Shown piece after piece: positions 1-11,614 of a stretch of 64,000 nucleotides of DNA. Below the pieces are notes generated by a model. That model was not told the DNA's origin. It did not search any database and saw only the letters and a program-made list of their open reading frames with translations. A program made the position numbers and the translations under genes. Numbering within the stretch: the stretch's first letter is position 1; each line of letters begins with the position of its first letter. This stretch comes from Topomyia yanbarensis (lineage: Eukaryota; Arthropoda; Insecta; Diptera; Culicidae): the NCBI RefSeq assembly GCF_030247195.1, contig NC_080671.1, forward strand, positions 207,291,456 through 207,355,455, in the 5' to 3' direction.

Positions 1-275
1 AAACTACCATCAATATAGGTGTCATTTGAAAGGTAGTCATTAGTAGAAGCTGAAAATTAATGATTGGCGCCATTTTGAAATCCAAGATGGCGGCTTCCGG
101 TTACCACAAAACACTTAAAACCACCTTCAGTACGGGTGTCATATGAAAGGTAGCCGTTAGTAGAAGCTGAAAATTAATTATTGGTGCCATTTTGAAATCC
201 AACATGGCGGTTTCCGGTTACCACAAAACACTGGAAACCACTATCAATATGGGTGTCATTTGAAAGGTAGTAACA
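1..275. repeat. Tandem repeat, about 120-bp unit, 2.3 copies
   Basis: The phrase gtgtcatttgaaaggtag recurs near 20, 139 (as gtgtcatatgaaaggtag) and 253. It is linked by blocks ending in ccggttaccacaaaacact. The first copy may start before the window. It is non-coding and looks like a satellite-like fragment. Confidence 0.85.
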
Positions 276-790
276 CTAGTTTACAGCATTTCTGAACTAA
301 GTAAGCTGGTAGTCAATTTTAATGCAAAATCGTGTGCTGAATTCGAAAATGAAGTCCAAAAAATTCACAGTAGAACAGTTTTTGAGTTATATAAAAAAAT
401 AATTTCACCTTTGAAATAAAAAGTACGTATACGAAATATCATTATGTTAAATTAAAGGTGTATACTTTTGGATGTCTGAACACTTTGTTTTAGTGTGACT
501 AATGGTTCTGACGTTAGTTACGAGTTTGTAGGTCTTTTTTATTAATTTTTCCTCATTTTTAAAGAAATATAAATGTTTGGTCAAGATTTATGGCAAGATA
601 AAACAATTCTAAAAATCATATTTTTAGTGGAACTTAAAGCCTGCTAATAGCCAATGGAAATAAGCCCTTATCAGTTCAAATCCGATGAAAATTGTCAAAG
701 TTATTCAATTTTTTGTGAAATGGAAATTTTTGAGTTACTCGCGGTCAACTTATTAAACTGTCTCGATTTCAATTTTTTCTAGGGTTTGTT
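273..790. repeat. Dispersed repeat, inverted partner at 29,575-30,134
   Basis: The reverse complement of about 29,575-30,134 aligns along this stretch with scattered mismatches. Shared blocks include gtgtgctgaattcgaaaatg and ctaatggttctgac (read on this strand). No coding sequence is seen. It is an old, unclassified interspersed repeat; its ends are approximate. Confidence 0.75.
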
Positions 791-798
791 TCATAATA

Positions 799-2415
799 TA
801 TGAGGGATTCTCTGTTAGAATTCTTTAAAATAAATAAAATGAAGAATTTTGAGAGAATTTAATCTGGGGTAATATTCGACCTCGTTCATCCAAATGATAC
901 AAGTCTTCTGATAATAATAACACAGACTAACAGACATAACACCATGAGGGAATTCTGTCATAAAATATCGATCCGGCAATTTTCCCAGAACACTAGTTCC
1001 ACCTTTTATTCGCGGTCCCAAACACTCATTTGCTGGTGGGTTGCCCCTGTGTTTGGGAACAATTTTTCACTAGAGGTCTATCCTCCATATGCTTGCTCAT
1101 ATGTCAGTAGCGCCATATTTGGTTGGTTTGGCAGCGCTAGTGTTTTATTCATATGTTTACACACGTTTTTTAAATATTTTTGTTCGATCATGGATGTCTG
1201 TTCTCTGTGGTCTAGAAGTGTGTATTTTGGAATTATATTGGATGCACATAGGCTTCGACAACGTACCAATTTTACTGTCCTGGCCCACAAAACTTCAATG
1301 TATTAGAATACATTGCGTAAGGCAGTGTACTAGTGTACATAGTGTAATTGCAAAATATTCAAAGTTCTTCAATTCACGTTTAGAGGACTTTGAGGTTTTA
1401 AACGTAAAATAAGTGTAATTGGGTCATTAAATGAGAAAAAAAAAAATTTATTACATGCAACGATAAAGATGATTTTCGTGATTTTTTTTTTCCAACTCAG
1501 GAAACGTAAAAATAAAATATAAATTTAATATAAAGAAATATGTTGACAGTCTTGATTTGATACTATCAGAAGCATTTGACATATCGAATTTCACGACAAA
1601 TGATGCCCTGTCAGAAAAAATGAATATATGTTTTCCCGGTTTTCCCGCAGGGTTATTTTGATTTGACATAAACACCATGCAATGAATATAGTTTTTTTTT
1701 CATTTTAGGTGTTGTCTTGATATGCCAGACGTAAACAACCGCAGTTTTCCTATGTATAGTTGTCTATGTTTACATAAGATTTATTTTAAAAAACAAAAAA
1801 ACGTTTTTACGTATTACAATGATTTTTTTTAAATAATGTTATATTACGTATATTGGATCTAAAATTTATCGAATGGAACGGAAAACTATATATAGCTTAA
1901 CGACCCAATTGCAAAATATTCAACGTTCTTCAATTCACGTTTCGAGGACTTTGAGGTTTTAAACGTAAAATAAGTCGTGTTCGATACCCTACATAATTTC
2001 AAAATACGAACTCAAATAGATGTTTTGGTAGGACAATAAATTATTAGTTTGACAATACATGACGTATGTATTAATATGTAGTATTACATATAAGTAGGGT
2101 TTCGTAAAATTTGATTAACAGTGTACAAAACATAGTTGACCACTTATAGAGTTTCAACTTTGTGACTCGTGAGGATTTAGTTTACAAAGCGTTTTGTATT
2201 AGAAAAGACTTATTTTCTGCATGACACATGTAAATATTACACGCAGTATTGCATACTAATCATTCAATGATTTATCCCTTCACTGCGCCTGAAATTATTA
2301 TTATCAGAAGACTGGAATCATTTGGATAAACGAGATCAAATATTACTCCAGATCAAATTTTCTCAAATTCTTCATTTCATTTGTTCAACAGAGTTTTAAC
2401 AGAGATTCCCTAACA
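799..2415. mobile_element. Inverted-repeat element, about 120-bp arms, no transposase
   Basis: The left arm 799-918 and the right arm 2,296-2,415 are imperfect inverted repeats, about 85% alike by eye, sharing agtcttctgataataataa. The 1.4-kb interior has no recognisable transposase; its open frames are short and unlike known families. The interior is itself interrupted by a smaller element (1,417-1,910). It is probably a non-autonomous DNA transposon, or two facing copies of one repeat. No target duplication was established. Confidence 0.65.
1346..1974. repeat. 66-bp direct repeats flanking a small inverted-repeat insert
   Basis: Positions 1,346-1,411 and 1,909-1,974 are near-identical direct copies with about two mismatches, containing ggactttgaggttttaaacg. 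Between them lies a 494-bp AT-rich insert whose ends form a 14-bp inverted repeat: aattgggtcattaa at 1,417-1,430 and ttaacgacccaatt at 1,897-1,910. A 66-bp target duplication would be abnormal for any transposase, so a tandem duplication preceding or accompanying the insertion is more likely. Confidence 0.6.
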
Positions 2416-2891
2416 TTTTATAAAATAAGCTAAAAAGGGTTTGGAACGGTTCAATAGACCTTTCTCGTCCGACCTAACCCCATTTTTTCTTATTTTTAAT
2501 CGAAAGATTTCACAATTTTAAGAATATTTCCGTTGAAATAAGACTTTAAAGAGATGTCGTGATTTTTTAATGTTTTTTTTTAATTTGAAAAATGCAAGAA
2601 TGTTGAATATTTTTTTCACCTTTGCAAGAATGGTGGGACTCAAAATGTGTGTATGGGCAGCACTGTTTTGTATATTTTTGCTTGAGTTCTTGGCAACGCT
2701 GCAAATGAAGTGGTGAGTCGCGGTACAAAATTCATTGGTAATGTAAACAAACTAAAGTGAAGCTCTCGCTGTAGAACTTGTATGAAAATGTTTAACCTCA
2801 CTTTTTGACAGTTCAGAGAGCTTGTTTATAGTCTGAATTTTTTGTTGAATCGATCATAGTATGAAAAACTTGGTTCGGTTCGCTGCTAAAT
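2416..2891. other. No gene seen
   Basis: AT-rich sequence without a convincing open frame. A short block near 2,450 (aatagacctttctcgtc) also occurs in inverse form near 29,600, so part of it is repeat-derived. Confidence 0.4.
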
Positions 2892-3101
2892 ATTATTCTG
2901 GTTGCAGTTGAAAATTGGAAAATTCTAACAGCGACAATCGTATTTTCTCTGGTTTTAAATAATGGAATCACGTCGGACGTAGTGCGCTGTATTCGTACAA
3001 TGTTGCGCTATACTTCCGACATCATGGATTAGCACTAAACAAGAGAAAAAACGATTGTCACTGGTTGGATTTTCCAGTTTTTACCTGCAACCAGAATAAC
3101 G
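2892..3101. mobile_element. MITE-like palindromic element, about 210 bp
   Basis: The left arm 2,892-2,950 (starting attattctggttgcag) pairs with the right arm 3,042-3,101 (ending ctgcaaccagaataacg), about 80% complementary over about 59 bp. The central loop of about 90 bp contains tcggacgtagtgcg and ttccgaca, hinting at further partial symmetry. It is non-coding and has a foldback-MITE architecture. Confidence 0.75.
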
Positions 3102-3713
3102 CCTTGTAAACACGCTCGCTCAGCTGTCATTTTTTATTTATTTATGTCTTCATTATGCAATGTTCTGTTAAATTTAACATTTCGACTTTTCTTGTACATA
3201 ATTCGTTGAAGTAAGAAATTTCTAGCCATTTGAAAAAGGCCTACTGCCAAATGCAGCTATCCTTGACCTGAGTAATGGTAAAACCAACAGGTTACAGTGC
3301 GATTAATTAATAAATTATAAATCACAACAAATCGAATTTTCATGTTTTCCATTAAAATCTTGGCACAGGATCTGCGGATAGATATTTTCTTTTTTTTCTG
3401 TTCCTTTTATCTTTTGTCTCACATAGCAGCTCTTTCTGCCACACATATTTTAAATGGACGAACTGCATTTGACATTAGGTTTTTTAGTATCCGCACGTCC
3501 CGTCCCAGTTAAAAACTATCTATTCGATCATGTACATAGCCCAACAATGGATTATGAAGAGTTTTGATAACGATTTTATCACAAATTATAAAATGGCTTG
3601 GGTGATATAAAAGTTCAAACTAACAATACACATGTTATAAAAAGATTATAAAGGATTGTTATAAATGATTGCAAAAGGATTATAAAGGCAGTGGAATATT
3701 TACTCACTGAATT
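3102..3713. other. No gene seen
   Basis: AT-rich sequence with short open frames only. From 3,640 to 3,690 there is a local run of near-repeats of ttataaaggattg. Confidence 0.4.
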
Positions 3714-3882
3714 AAGGGGAGAATCTTGTGTAATGTGCTTAAACCGAAAATAATGTTGTTTTACGATTTTGAAGACAAGGCAACAATGGACCCCTTGTGT
3801 AATGTAGATTTATTAATACATTCATTATGTACGAATAAAAAGTATTTTTCAGACACATACTAGCGTTCCAAGAGTAGATGTC
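3714..3882. repeat. Dispersed repeat, inverted partner at 37,016-37,193
   Basis: The reverse complement of 37,016-37,193 matches here with indels. Shared blocks are tgcttaaaccgaaa, gattttgaa, acaatgga, cattcattatgtacga and cgttccaagagtaga. The partner lies inside the 2.5-kb inverted-arm element at 36-38.6 kb, so this may be a fragment of a related element. Confidence 0.7.
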
Positions 3883-5517
3883 CGACCATTCTTGAATCGG
3901 TTCTTGGTTCTTCTTCTTTGTGTCGATTTTTATGTTTATTTCGGTTGGCAGTTTCGGAAAATATTGTAATAAGAAGAGTATGATTTAAATTTTACTTTTT
4001 ATCCCCTAATTGTGTATAGTTATGAGCCAGCAAAGTGCCACTGGCTTGAGAATTAGCCGAAGGTCGGCTGGTGGAGTAGAACTCGATACTATGTTGTTAC
4101 AACTGGATATAATTCTCACTCTTTGCTTCTCGGTCTATCATCGACTAAAATGACGAATTCAACTATTGCATGCCGTCCCCAGTTTGACGTAGAGTTCACT
4201 GCATCTTAATTCTAGTAATCTTTGATGTATTGGGTTTTGTCCTTCACAATCAGCTTTCTCGTTCCTGTTTCCTTCGCTGGGTCACCTTGGCACTCGATCG
4301 TCGCCGGTGCTGAAACGTCAACCTGCCTTCAAGGTAGCACCAGTGTTTCATGGCGTCACAAATTACTGACTGGTAATACCCTTGAGTTTTTTTTTATTGA
4401 GGGAAATTGTGCCGGTTTCAGATTTATCGCTTCCTTCAACTCTTGTAGAAGCCGTTAATTGAAACTGGCAAGTCCCATGCCCTTGAAGGAGCACCGTTTC
4501 GTGTATGTTAGCGTACAGTACAAAAGATCAGGCCGGTGGTAATCGGGAGCTGATAATTTCCACACTGGAAGCCGAACCTACATTGATAGCATGCGGTGCC
4601 GAAGGAATTACGAAATGTTAAACTTTAAACAGAAAACCCATTTGTTCGTAATTGAACACTTACCATACTCGTACGTAGTACATAAGGTAGCAATAACACC
4701 CAAAACACGTAGTTAGTCAATAACTTCAGGTTCTTCGATTACTGAGTTTGGCAGTGGTGGTTTCTTTTCTAGAAACAAAACACAGAATTAATTGAATTAG
4801 ACTAATATCTTTTATCATGCCTTACCAAACAATTCTTCGATTCCGATGTACACCTTGTATCGCCCTATTTTCCCATGCTATTTCTTTGCTGCCGAAGACC
4901 ATATGAAGTATATTGAGCTAGGTCATCACAACATTGACTAGTGTAAGCGTTTATCATATGTACTGCGTAGTTTCATTGTCAATATGTGTGCGTCTCAACA
5001 GTTTTTCAGTTGAAGCCCTGTGTGGGATTGATTTCCTTGTCATTGGGTCGAACTGCTTTCACAGCAGGATACCATTCTACTATGGTTGGTTAGGAGGTTT
5101 CAAAGCAAGAAAGATTTCTGTGGAATTTTCCTTTGATATTTAAGGGTGGGACATAAGTGCTTCTACTAAGGTAATCGCGTGGATCACTTATGAGTATTCG
5201 GACGTACCTAACTTGTGTTCGGTGGCCGTCTATGTTCGACCACAGTAATATGTTCGGCCGATATCCATGAATCGATGACTAACTTATACTGAACGTTTTG
5301 CGTTGTTTCTAGTAAAATGCGAAAGCAAGCCATTCTTGTGAGTTTATTCGCAAGTTATTTGGATAACCAGGAACCTTCTCAATCTTCAACTGGATTGTCA
5401 TTTCGTTAAGCTGGAAGGCATACGTCACATGGCAGACTTAGACTCCGGTGTCCTAGCGATAGATGTCCAAGATTCCTTGCTACGACACCATGCCGTTGTT
5501 CACCAATTGTTAACGTA
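3883..5517. other. No recognisable gene
   Basis: Mixed-composition sequence in which all open frames are short (under 80 codons) and match no family I know. No transposon ends were found by eye. Degenerate exons or old repeats cannot be excluded. Confidence 0.35.
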
Positions 5518-5678
5518 TCCCAGTTAAGCTCAGCCGGAAATGACCGGCTGGTTTCAGTTCATATTCCGGCTCCAGTGTCACAACCGATTCTAGTTAGAAT
5601 CGGTTGTGTTACTAGAGCCCGTATACGAATTGGAACCAGCCATAATTCCAGTTCATTTCCGGCTGAACTTTACTGGGA
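5518..5678. mobile_element. Near-perfect palindromic MITE, 161 bp
   Basis: The ends are tcccagt (5,518) and actggga (5,678). The arms contain cagccggaaatga and its complement tcatttccggctg. The centre is aaccgattct-agtt-agaatcggtt, giving a hairpin over nearly the whole element. There is no coding capacity. Confidence 0.8.
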
Positions 5679-6539
5679 TGTTGTGCAGATTGTCCAATGA
5701 TTTATCATTATGTTGCAGTGAGGTTTCGATCGGATTGTCGTCCTGTACATTGCAAGATCGGATTTGTTTACCTTTGTGTTGCAGTGCGAAAAACAAGAAG
5801 AGACAACGATTTATAGCATACGGTGTGCGTCCATTATCTTCTACTGAGTATCAATTTGGAGAAATATCACTTACCTCAGTCGATTCTTTGGAAATCTTGA
5901 AAAGCCCGCTATTCATATACAGTAAGCCGTTAGGTTCGTATATTGTATTCACTGGGAGTATGGCCAATTTCTTTTTCAATATGATTGTCGGCTTGGAATG
6001 CTTTCCGTATTGACGGTGAAGAGCGATATTTTGTTCGGCTTAAGATATGTAATTCTTTAGCTCGAAATAGTTTATCCTTTTCGGAGGTACGTTTACCGTT
6101 AGTGTTACGGTGAAGAACTCGCAAGGGAGGTGTAGTTATCCGAATACTATGACGTGTTACGAGAAGCTTAGTGCAAGAAGCGCAAAAAGCTTGTTTCGAG
6201 ATATACAAAACGAATCCAACCGAAAAAATATTTTTGACAGGTATATGAATGAACTATTTTAGCATCAGTGATGCCAGGTCTATTTAAACAATAGCCTGCA
6301 GTAAAAATATAAAAGTCTGCAGATTGTCACAAAAATCTTCAATAAATTTGACACTGAAATGTAGTGTGTTGATGCTTTAAATGATCAAAAACGTTGAAAG
6401 CTGGTTAAAATTAGCAGGCATAGGCTTTTTTTCATAAAACGTTTATTTGACACGGCATTTGCAAAAGCTTTTTTACGCCGGGGTTTTTTTTACATAACAT
6501 GTTACAAAAGTTCTTAAGACTATCACGTTATAATAAAAA
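5679..6539. other. No recognisable gene
   Basis: A 135-codon plus frame (5,606-6,013) begins inside the MITE and shows no domain, so I do not support it as a gene. The rest is AT-rich without open frames. Confidence 0.35.
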
Positions 6540-6760
6540 TTCACTTTCTAATGCTAACACTGAGGATAATCATCATTTTGAATATTTTTATTTATACTCT
6601 ATTTTCTTGAATTTCATTGTAAACCTATTGATAGTTTTTCTGTAATTTTTGTTTATTTTTTATCTTTATTTATATCGTTTTATCTAACTTAACTAACTGC
6701 GAAGAAATCTAAATTGTTTGTGGGTAGCAAGGGAAAAAACTAGAAACATTGTGGGGATAA
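6540..6760 (-). other. 3' untranslated tail of the non-LTR element
   Basis: AT-rich sequence downstream of the ORF2 stop, with short A/T runs on the minus strand but no clear long poly(A). The end of the element is not sharply defined. Confidence 0.4.
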
Positions 6761-9007
6761 TTATATTTGAATATTTATTGTTTTCAGGAAATGATAAATA
6801 TGGCCCATATATGTAAGATCTCGTAAGGCGAGGATATCACGAACAGGAACATAGGGTGGTTTTCTTCTGGCTCGTAAGGAGTCTATTAATTGGGATCTGG
6901 CTTCTGGATATTCAGTGCAAGACCAAACAACATGTTCAATGTCTTCGTATCCCTCTCCGCAAGCACATTGATTATCTTCTGCGATCCCAATACGGCGGAG
7001 ATGCGCATTCAACGTATAATGGTTGGACATGAGTCTAGACATCACACGAATGATGTTTCGACGTACATCCAACCCTTTGAACCACGCCTTCGTTGATACT
7101 TTAGGGATAATTGAGTGCAACCACCGTCCCAGATCTCCATTGTCCCATGATGTTTGCCAACTAGTAAGCGTCCTCTGACGAGAAGCGCTATAAAATTCAT
7201 TGAAAGCAATAGGTCTTTCATAGATGTCACCGTCCAGCGCCCCTATTTTGGCTAAATTATCCGCTCTCTCATTACCCGGTATGGAGCAATGAGCGGGAAT
7301 CCACACTAAGGTAATTTGATAAGATTTATTTGTTAATTTAGTTAAGTATTCTCGTATCTTCTTCAAAAAGAACGGAGCGTGATTATCAAGCTTTAATGAG
7401 CGTAGTGCCTTAATTGTGCTGAGGCTATCTGTGAGGATAAAATAATGGGTCGGAAGTAAAGTATCAATGATTTCCAGACTATAGTGAACTGCTGCTAGTT
7501 CGGCTGTATAAACGGAGGCAGGTTCTGCAAGCTTGAGAGAGATCGAGGTGTTATTGTTGAAAATACCGAAGCCAGTGGCCTCATTAATTCGTGACCCATC
7601 AGTGTAGAACATTTTATGGCAGTCAATGTGTTGGTATTTACTTATAAATATTTTAGGGATCTCCAGCGAGCGCAGGTGATCCGGGATTCCACGAATTTCC
7701 TCTTGCATGGACGTGTCGAAAAATAAAGTGGAATCGGGAGTATCTAGTATATTAACACATGTCAGAACATAACTAGAAGGCGTTATTTCTTGTGACATGT
7801 GATTGAAGTACACTGTCATGAATCTGGTTTGGGATTGAAGCTCGACAAGTCTTTCGAAATTTTCAATAACCAGTGGATTCATAACCTCACATCGTATAAG
7901 TAAACGAGAGGAGAGATCCCAGAATCGATCTTTTAAAGGAAGAACTCCCGCTAGTACTTCAAGACTCATCGTATGTGTCGATTGCATGGAACCTAAGGCG
8001 ATTCGTAAACAACGATACTGTATTCGTTCCAATTTAATAATGTGACTGTTTGCAGCTGAACGGAAACAGAAGCACCCATATTCCATTACTGAAAGTATCG
8101 TTGTTTGATACAATCTTATCACGTCACTTGGATGAGCACCCCACCAAGATCCGGTTATTGTTCGGAGAAAATTTATCCTTTGTTGGCACTTCTTTATCAG
8201 ATACCTAATGTGGCCTCCCCATGTACCTTTAGAATCGAATCAAATTCCGAGATATTTAAAGGTCATGACTTGGGCTATCGTTCTACCAACCAACTGAAGC
8301 TGAAGCTGAGCTGGATCACGCTTTCTTGAAAGAACAACCAACTCTGTTTTTTCCGTAGAGAAATCGATGCCTAGCTTCAAAGCCCAACTTGATAAATTAT
8401 CCAAACTATCTTGCAGTGGTTGTTGTAAATTTATGGCTTTTGGTCCTGTAACAGAAACCACGCCATCATCTACAAGTTGCCTTAGAGTGCATGGGCTGAC
8501 AATACAATTATCAATGTCATTCACGTAAAAAATGTAGAGAAGGGGGCTTAAACAAGAACCTTGTGGGAGGCCCATGTAACTTATTCTGAATGTTGCCAAA
8601 TCGCCATATGAAAAATGCATGTGCTTTTCTGACAATAAGTTGTATAAATAATTATTTAATATTGGTGAAAGACCATATTGATGTAGTTTCTCTGAGAGAA
8701 CATCAATGGAAACAGAGTCGAATGCTCCTTTTATGTCTAAGAACACAGACGCCATTTGTTCTTTTTTTGCGTAAGCTAGTTGGATTTCTGAAGAAAGTAG
8801 CGCCAGACAATCATTCGTTCCCTTTCCCCTCCGAAAACCAAATTGGGTATCTGATAGCAAGCCGTTCGCCTCAACCCAATTGCCGAGACGTCGTAGGATA
8901 ATTTTTTCCAACAATTTCCTGATGCAGGATAGCATTGCAATCGGTCGATACGAGTTATGGTCGGAGGTTGGTTTTCCCGGTTTTGGAATGGCGATAACTC
9001 TCACTTG
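6761..9007 (-). pseudogene. Non-LTR ORF2, 3' part: RT palm to RNase H and C-terminus
   Basis: This is the downstream part of the retrotransposon polymerase. RT motifs in order are PKPGKP with YRPIAM, FLDIKGAFDSV, GLPQGSCLSPLL and LVDDGVVSV, the last being the catalytic xxDD box. A single in-frame TGA at 8,240-8,242 (after KYLGI) separates this from the rest. A 453-residue open stretch follows, with an RNase H domain from about residue 170 (YTDGSR, AELAA, LTDSLS, GNERAD). A cysteine/histidine cluster (CACGEGYEDIEHVVWSC) lies near the end, as in I-like elements. The 5' edge is the gypsy insertion site. The frame and residues are otherwise well kept, so the copy is fairly young but dead. Confidence 0.93.
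9004..9007. repeat. Target-site duplication, left copy (CTTG)
   Basis: CTTG lies immediately outside the left LTR and is matched by CTTG at 26,650-26,653 immediately outside the right LTR. Four bp is a usual duplication size for Ty3/gypsy insertion. Confidence 0.85.
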
Positions 9008-9775
9008 TGCGCCGCCGGTGGCCACTGGTTTTGTATGACGGGAGCAGGGTGGATTTTTCTTACAGATTTGCCTTACCGGACTCGGTCAAACGTAAGCTAT
9101 TTCGTTTTCTTTCGCACAAATATCGCACAGGAAAGGCACTAAGTTTCACTACCTTTATTTGTTTTGCGATACACCTTCAGGCACATACATACATGTTCAC
9201 ATACGGTCGAATTTTCCGCTTAATTTTAATCACTAATTTTTTGATAGGAATAGACTTCTGATTGAATTTTCTCAGCCGCCGAACCCGGTCAGGTGGTTCT
9301 CAACTATCGACTAACTTTTCTCAAGACTACACGACGCACCCCGGTTTTCGCGTGCTAACTCTAACTGACTTATATCGACTGACCTCTTCCAATCTGACGC
9401 AAAAGACTTTTATCATTTCGTCGGTGTAGACTTCTCTCTGAGAGAGTCTCAGACCTAAACAAAACATTCTTTCCACGCTCGCGAGAGTAAAGACCCCGGT
9501 GGATGAATCAGTAGTTCACTATGACTCATACTCGGAAGCCTTTACTTTGTACAAAAGCGTCGCCGTCTGTTGCTAGCAGCAACAAACTGTGTTTAATTAA
9601 ACAAAGTGTGTATTCGTTTTCCGTAAGCATATGGCTTGGAAAGCGCGAGTGCATCAAAATATCAGCTTAGCTTAAGGCTGTAGCTGGTGATGTAACCCAG
9701 GAAATTAGCTTCCATGGTGCACCACTTGGAGAAATTTTCCAGGGTTGATGCTGGCCGAAAACTATGGGCGCTGCA
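9008..9775 (-). repeat. 3' LTR (768 bp)
   Basis: This is a direct copy of 25,882-26,649. On the plus strand it begins tgcgccgccgg and ends gggcgctgca. Differences from its partner include C/T near 9,115, T/A near 9,229 and several around 9,245-9,260. The open frame starting gccgccgg in both copies is incidental. Confidence 0.92.
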
Positions 9776-9790
9776 TGCCCCCTTACTTAC
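9776..9790 (-). other. Polypurine tract
   Basis: Read on the minus strand, gtaagtaagggggca directly abuts the 3' LTR (tgcagcgccc). A purine run at this exact place is the expected primer for plus-strand DNA synthesis and fixes the element's orientation as minus. Confidence 0.8.
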
Positions 9791-10184
9791 TGAGCTTGAT
9801 GTTGCCTCGAAGAGACGCATCATCAAGACGATTGCGCGGGTCATTAGAAAAATTTATGTCAAAAAGTCTTTTGTGTCCTAACTCCTAAGATTGCCATTAC
9901 AAAAATCATATTTGTTATTACTTTTGTCAAAACCAAATATTTACAATTTTCTATCATTATTTGACATTTTCTTAACATCCTAACTTTACGATGGTCCTAG
10001 TGTGCACCCCTGCTGTCCTTCTCGCGGCTCGTCCAATGCTTATACCGGTGTTTTCACCAGTGTGCTGCCTGGCTGCTTCCTCTCGGGTCGATAATGGTTT
10101 TCGGGACTTTGATCTCGGGGCACCTCCTCTGGTCCTGCACCCTCCTAGTGGTATACTGTCTTCATGTTTCGTTTATATTCGCAC

Positions 10185-10532
10185 CAGTCAGAGTTTGGTG
10201 TTTCTGACTGTGTATAGTGCCTCATTATTGGAGCGGCTGACTGGGCTTTTGATTTTCTCCAGTCGTGTCTTCGTTCGGTAATTCACCGCAGTCGGACGTT
10301 ATGGTAGTTCCGACTGGGGCAATATATATGTGTTGGCCAAGCATCAGTCGAGTTGTAGTGTGTCGACTGTGCGGCATACTTCTTGTTCTTGTATCATCGG
10401 TCAGAGTGTAATGTTCCGACCGAAGTACTTTGTAGTTAATTATATGACCGTAGTCGGGTTGTGATGTCCCGGCTGTGGCCTTTTGCTCGTGTTTTGGAGT
10501 GAGCCGGGTATTATCTGTACCGACTTCACTCC
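10185..10532. repeat. Array of seven short hairpins at about 53-bp spacing
   Basis: Stem-loops lie at 10,185-10,210, 10,239-10,264, 10,289-10,316, 10,345-10,369, 10,398-10,422, 10,451-10,475 and 10,496-10,532; starts are 54, 50, 56, 53, 53 and 45 bp apart. Stems are 6-8 bp (CAGTCAGA/TCTGACTG, CAGTCGGA/TCCGACTG, CAGTCGA/TCGACTG, CGGTCAGA/TCCGACCG and so on), perfect or with one mismatch; the last is longer but less regular. Loops of several copies resemble gttrtrrtgt. Sequence between stems is not conserved. The role is unknown; it sits in the 3' region of the LTR retrotransposon. Confidence 0.75.
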
Positions 10533-11284
10533 CTACGTCTTCTTCTTACTCCCAGTAGCGTATACTCATTTCATGCCGGTTTGGCTTTCCGTTTCTTGTT
10601 CTTGTTGTCTTCTGTGGCGCCCCTCAATCGTTCCCGTCACCACCTTCGACTGGTTCCATCCTTATCGAACGCGTTGGGTAGTCTAACAAAGCTACCTTAA
10701 TCCATTCTTGTCGAACGCGGTGGGTAGTACTCGTGACTACCTTCTCCACAGGGCACACACTTCTCTGGACTTCTGCTTCCACTTTATACAAAATCTCCTA
10801 TGTTTAATAGTTATTATTATTTTTGTCAATATACGTTATTTGCTTATTTGTTGTACGGTTTTGATAATTTGGCTGCTATAGATTATTATTGTACTAAAAT
10901 ATGAACAAACTAAATTTTTTTTGTGTTATCTTCATTCTCAACCTGTAATTTACTATATCTATTTAATTATTTCAATTTATGTTTGTTTTCAATCATTTGC
11001 TTTAATCTTTAAAATTTGTCATATGTGAAATTACTTTTGTTTATAGTTTATTTTAAAATGAAAACCGACTCGATTGGCAATCTTCCTAATCTTCTAATTT
11101 TTTTTGTCGGTGATTCTTTGCAAAAAAAGGAGTGTTAGTGGTTAGTATGTTTCCCCCAATTCCTTCTTTTTCCCCAGATGTGTTTTTTTTGTTCGAGATC
11201 TTTTGCTACTTTGCTCGTTTTAATAATTTCGAGTTCTTTTGCCTTTTGTGCTCGGTTTTTAGTATTTTTTTTTGTAATATTGTT

Positions 11285-11614
11285 TTAGGCTCGATATGGA
11301 TAATATATTTTTTTTGTGTGTTCCTCGAGTTGTGTCTTTTTTTTAATTGTTTTATTTTTTTCATAATAAATTTTTTTTTCATGATAAAATATTTTTTTCT
11401 TTAAATTTTTTTCAAAAATGGTGTTCCGACAACATTTGTCGAAGCGAGGTAAGTATTTTTTTTGTGGGAATACTTGATTGTCTTCCTTCCTGTCTATTGT
11501 GGCTATTGTGTATGTTGCTTCGACATCTCCCCCTATCCAATTGAGGTTGACCCAGGAGGGTACCTGTAAATAAAGACTTAAATTCCCGAAAAGATACATG
11601 GTATTTATAACCAT
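11285..11614 (-). other. Short open stretch, repeated at 13,898-14,227
   Basis: A 109-codon minus frame lies downstream of pol, present in both duplicated units. The middle (VPSWVNLNWIGG through KYLPRFDKCC) has protein-like composition; the end is low-complexity lysine-rich. It is preceded on the minus strand by a splice-acceptor-like tttatttacag, and another acceptor-like and a donor-like site lie near 11,690 and 11,650. It could be a remnant of a spliced downstream reading frame, but no family is recognised. Confidence 0.3.

Larger units (their letters stand above)
9776..11068 (-). other. 3' non-coding region of the LTR element
   Basis: This lies outside the tandem duplications. A short minus-strand open stretch of about 33 codons ends at a TAA just before the purine tract; it might be the end of a lost third reading frame, but I cannot assign it. 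The GC-richer part, 10,000-10,760, holds the hairpin array described separately; the rest is AT-rich. Confidence 0.5.

Noticed and set aside
5606..6013. 135-codon plus-strand frame
   Set aside because: It starts inside a palindromic MITE and has no recognisable domain.
9007..9261. Plus frame beginning MRRRWPLVLYDGSR, seen in both LTRs
   Set aside because: It lies within the LTRs, antisense to the element, and is explained by the shared LTR sequence.
10185..10532. CRISPR-like array
   Set aside because: Spacing is regular, but the repeats are not identical, the genome is eukaryotic and no cas-like gene is present. Hairpins with changing stems are a different architecture.
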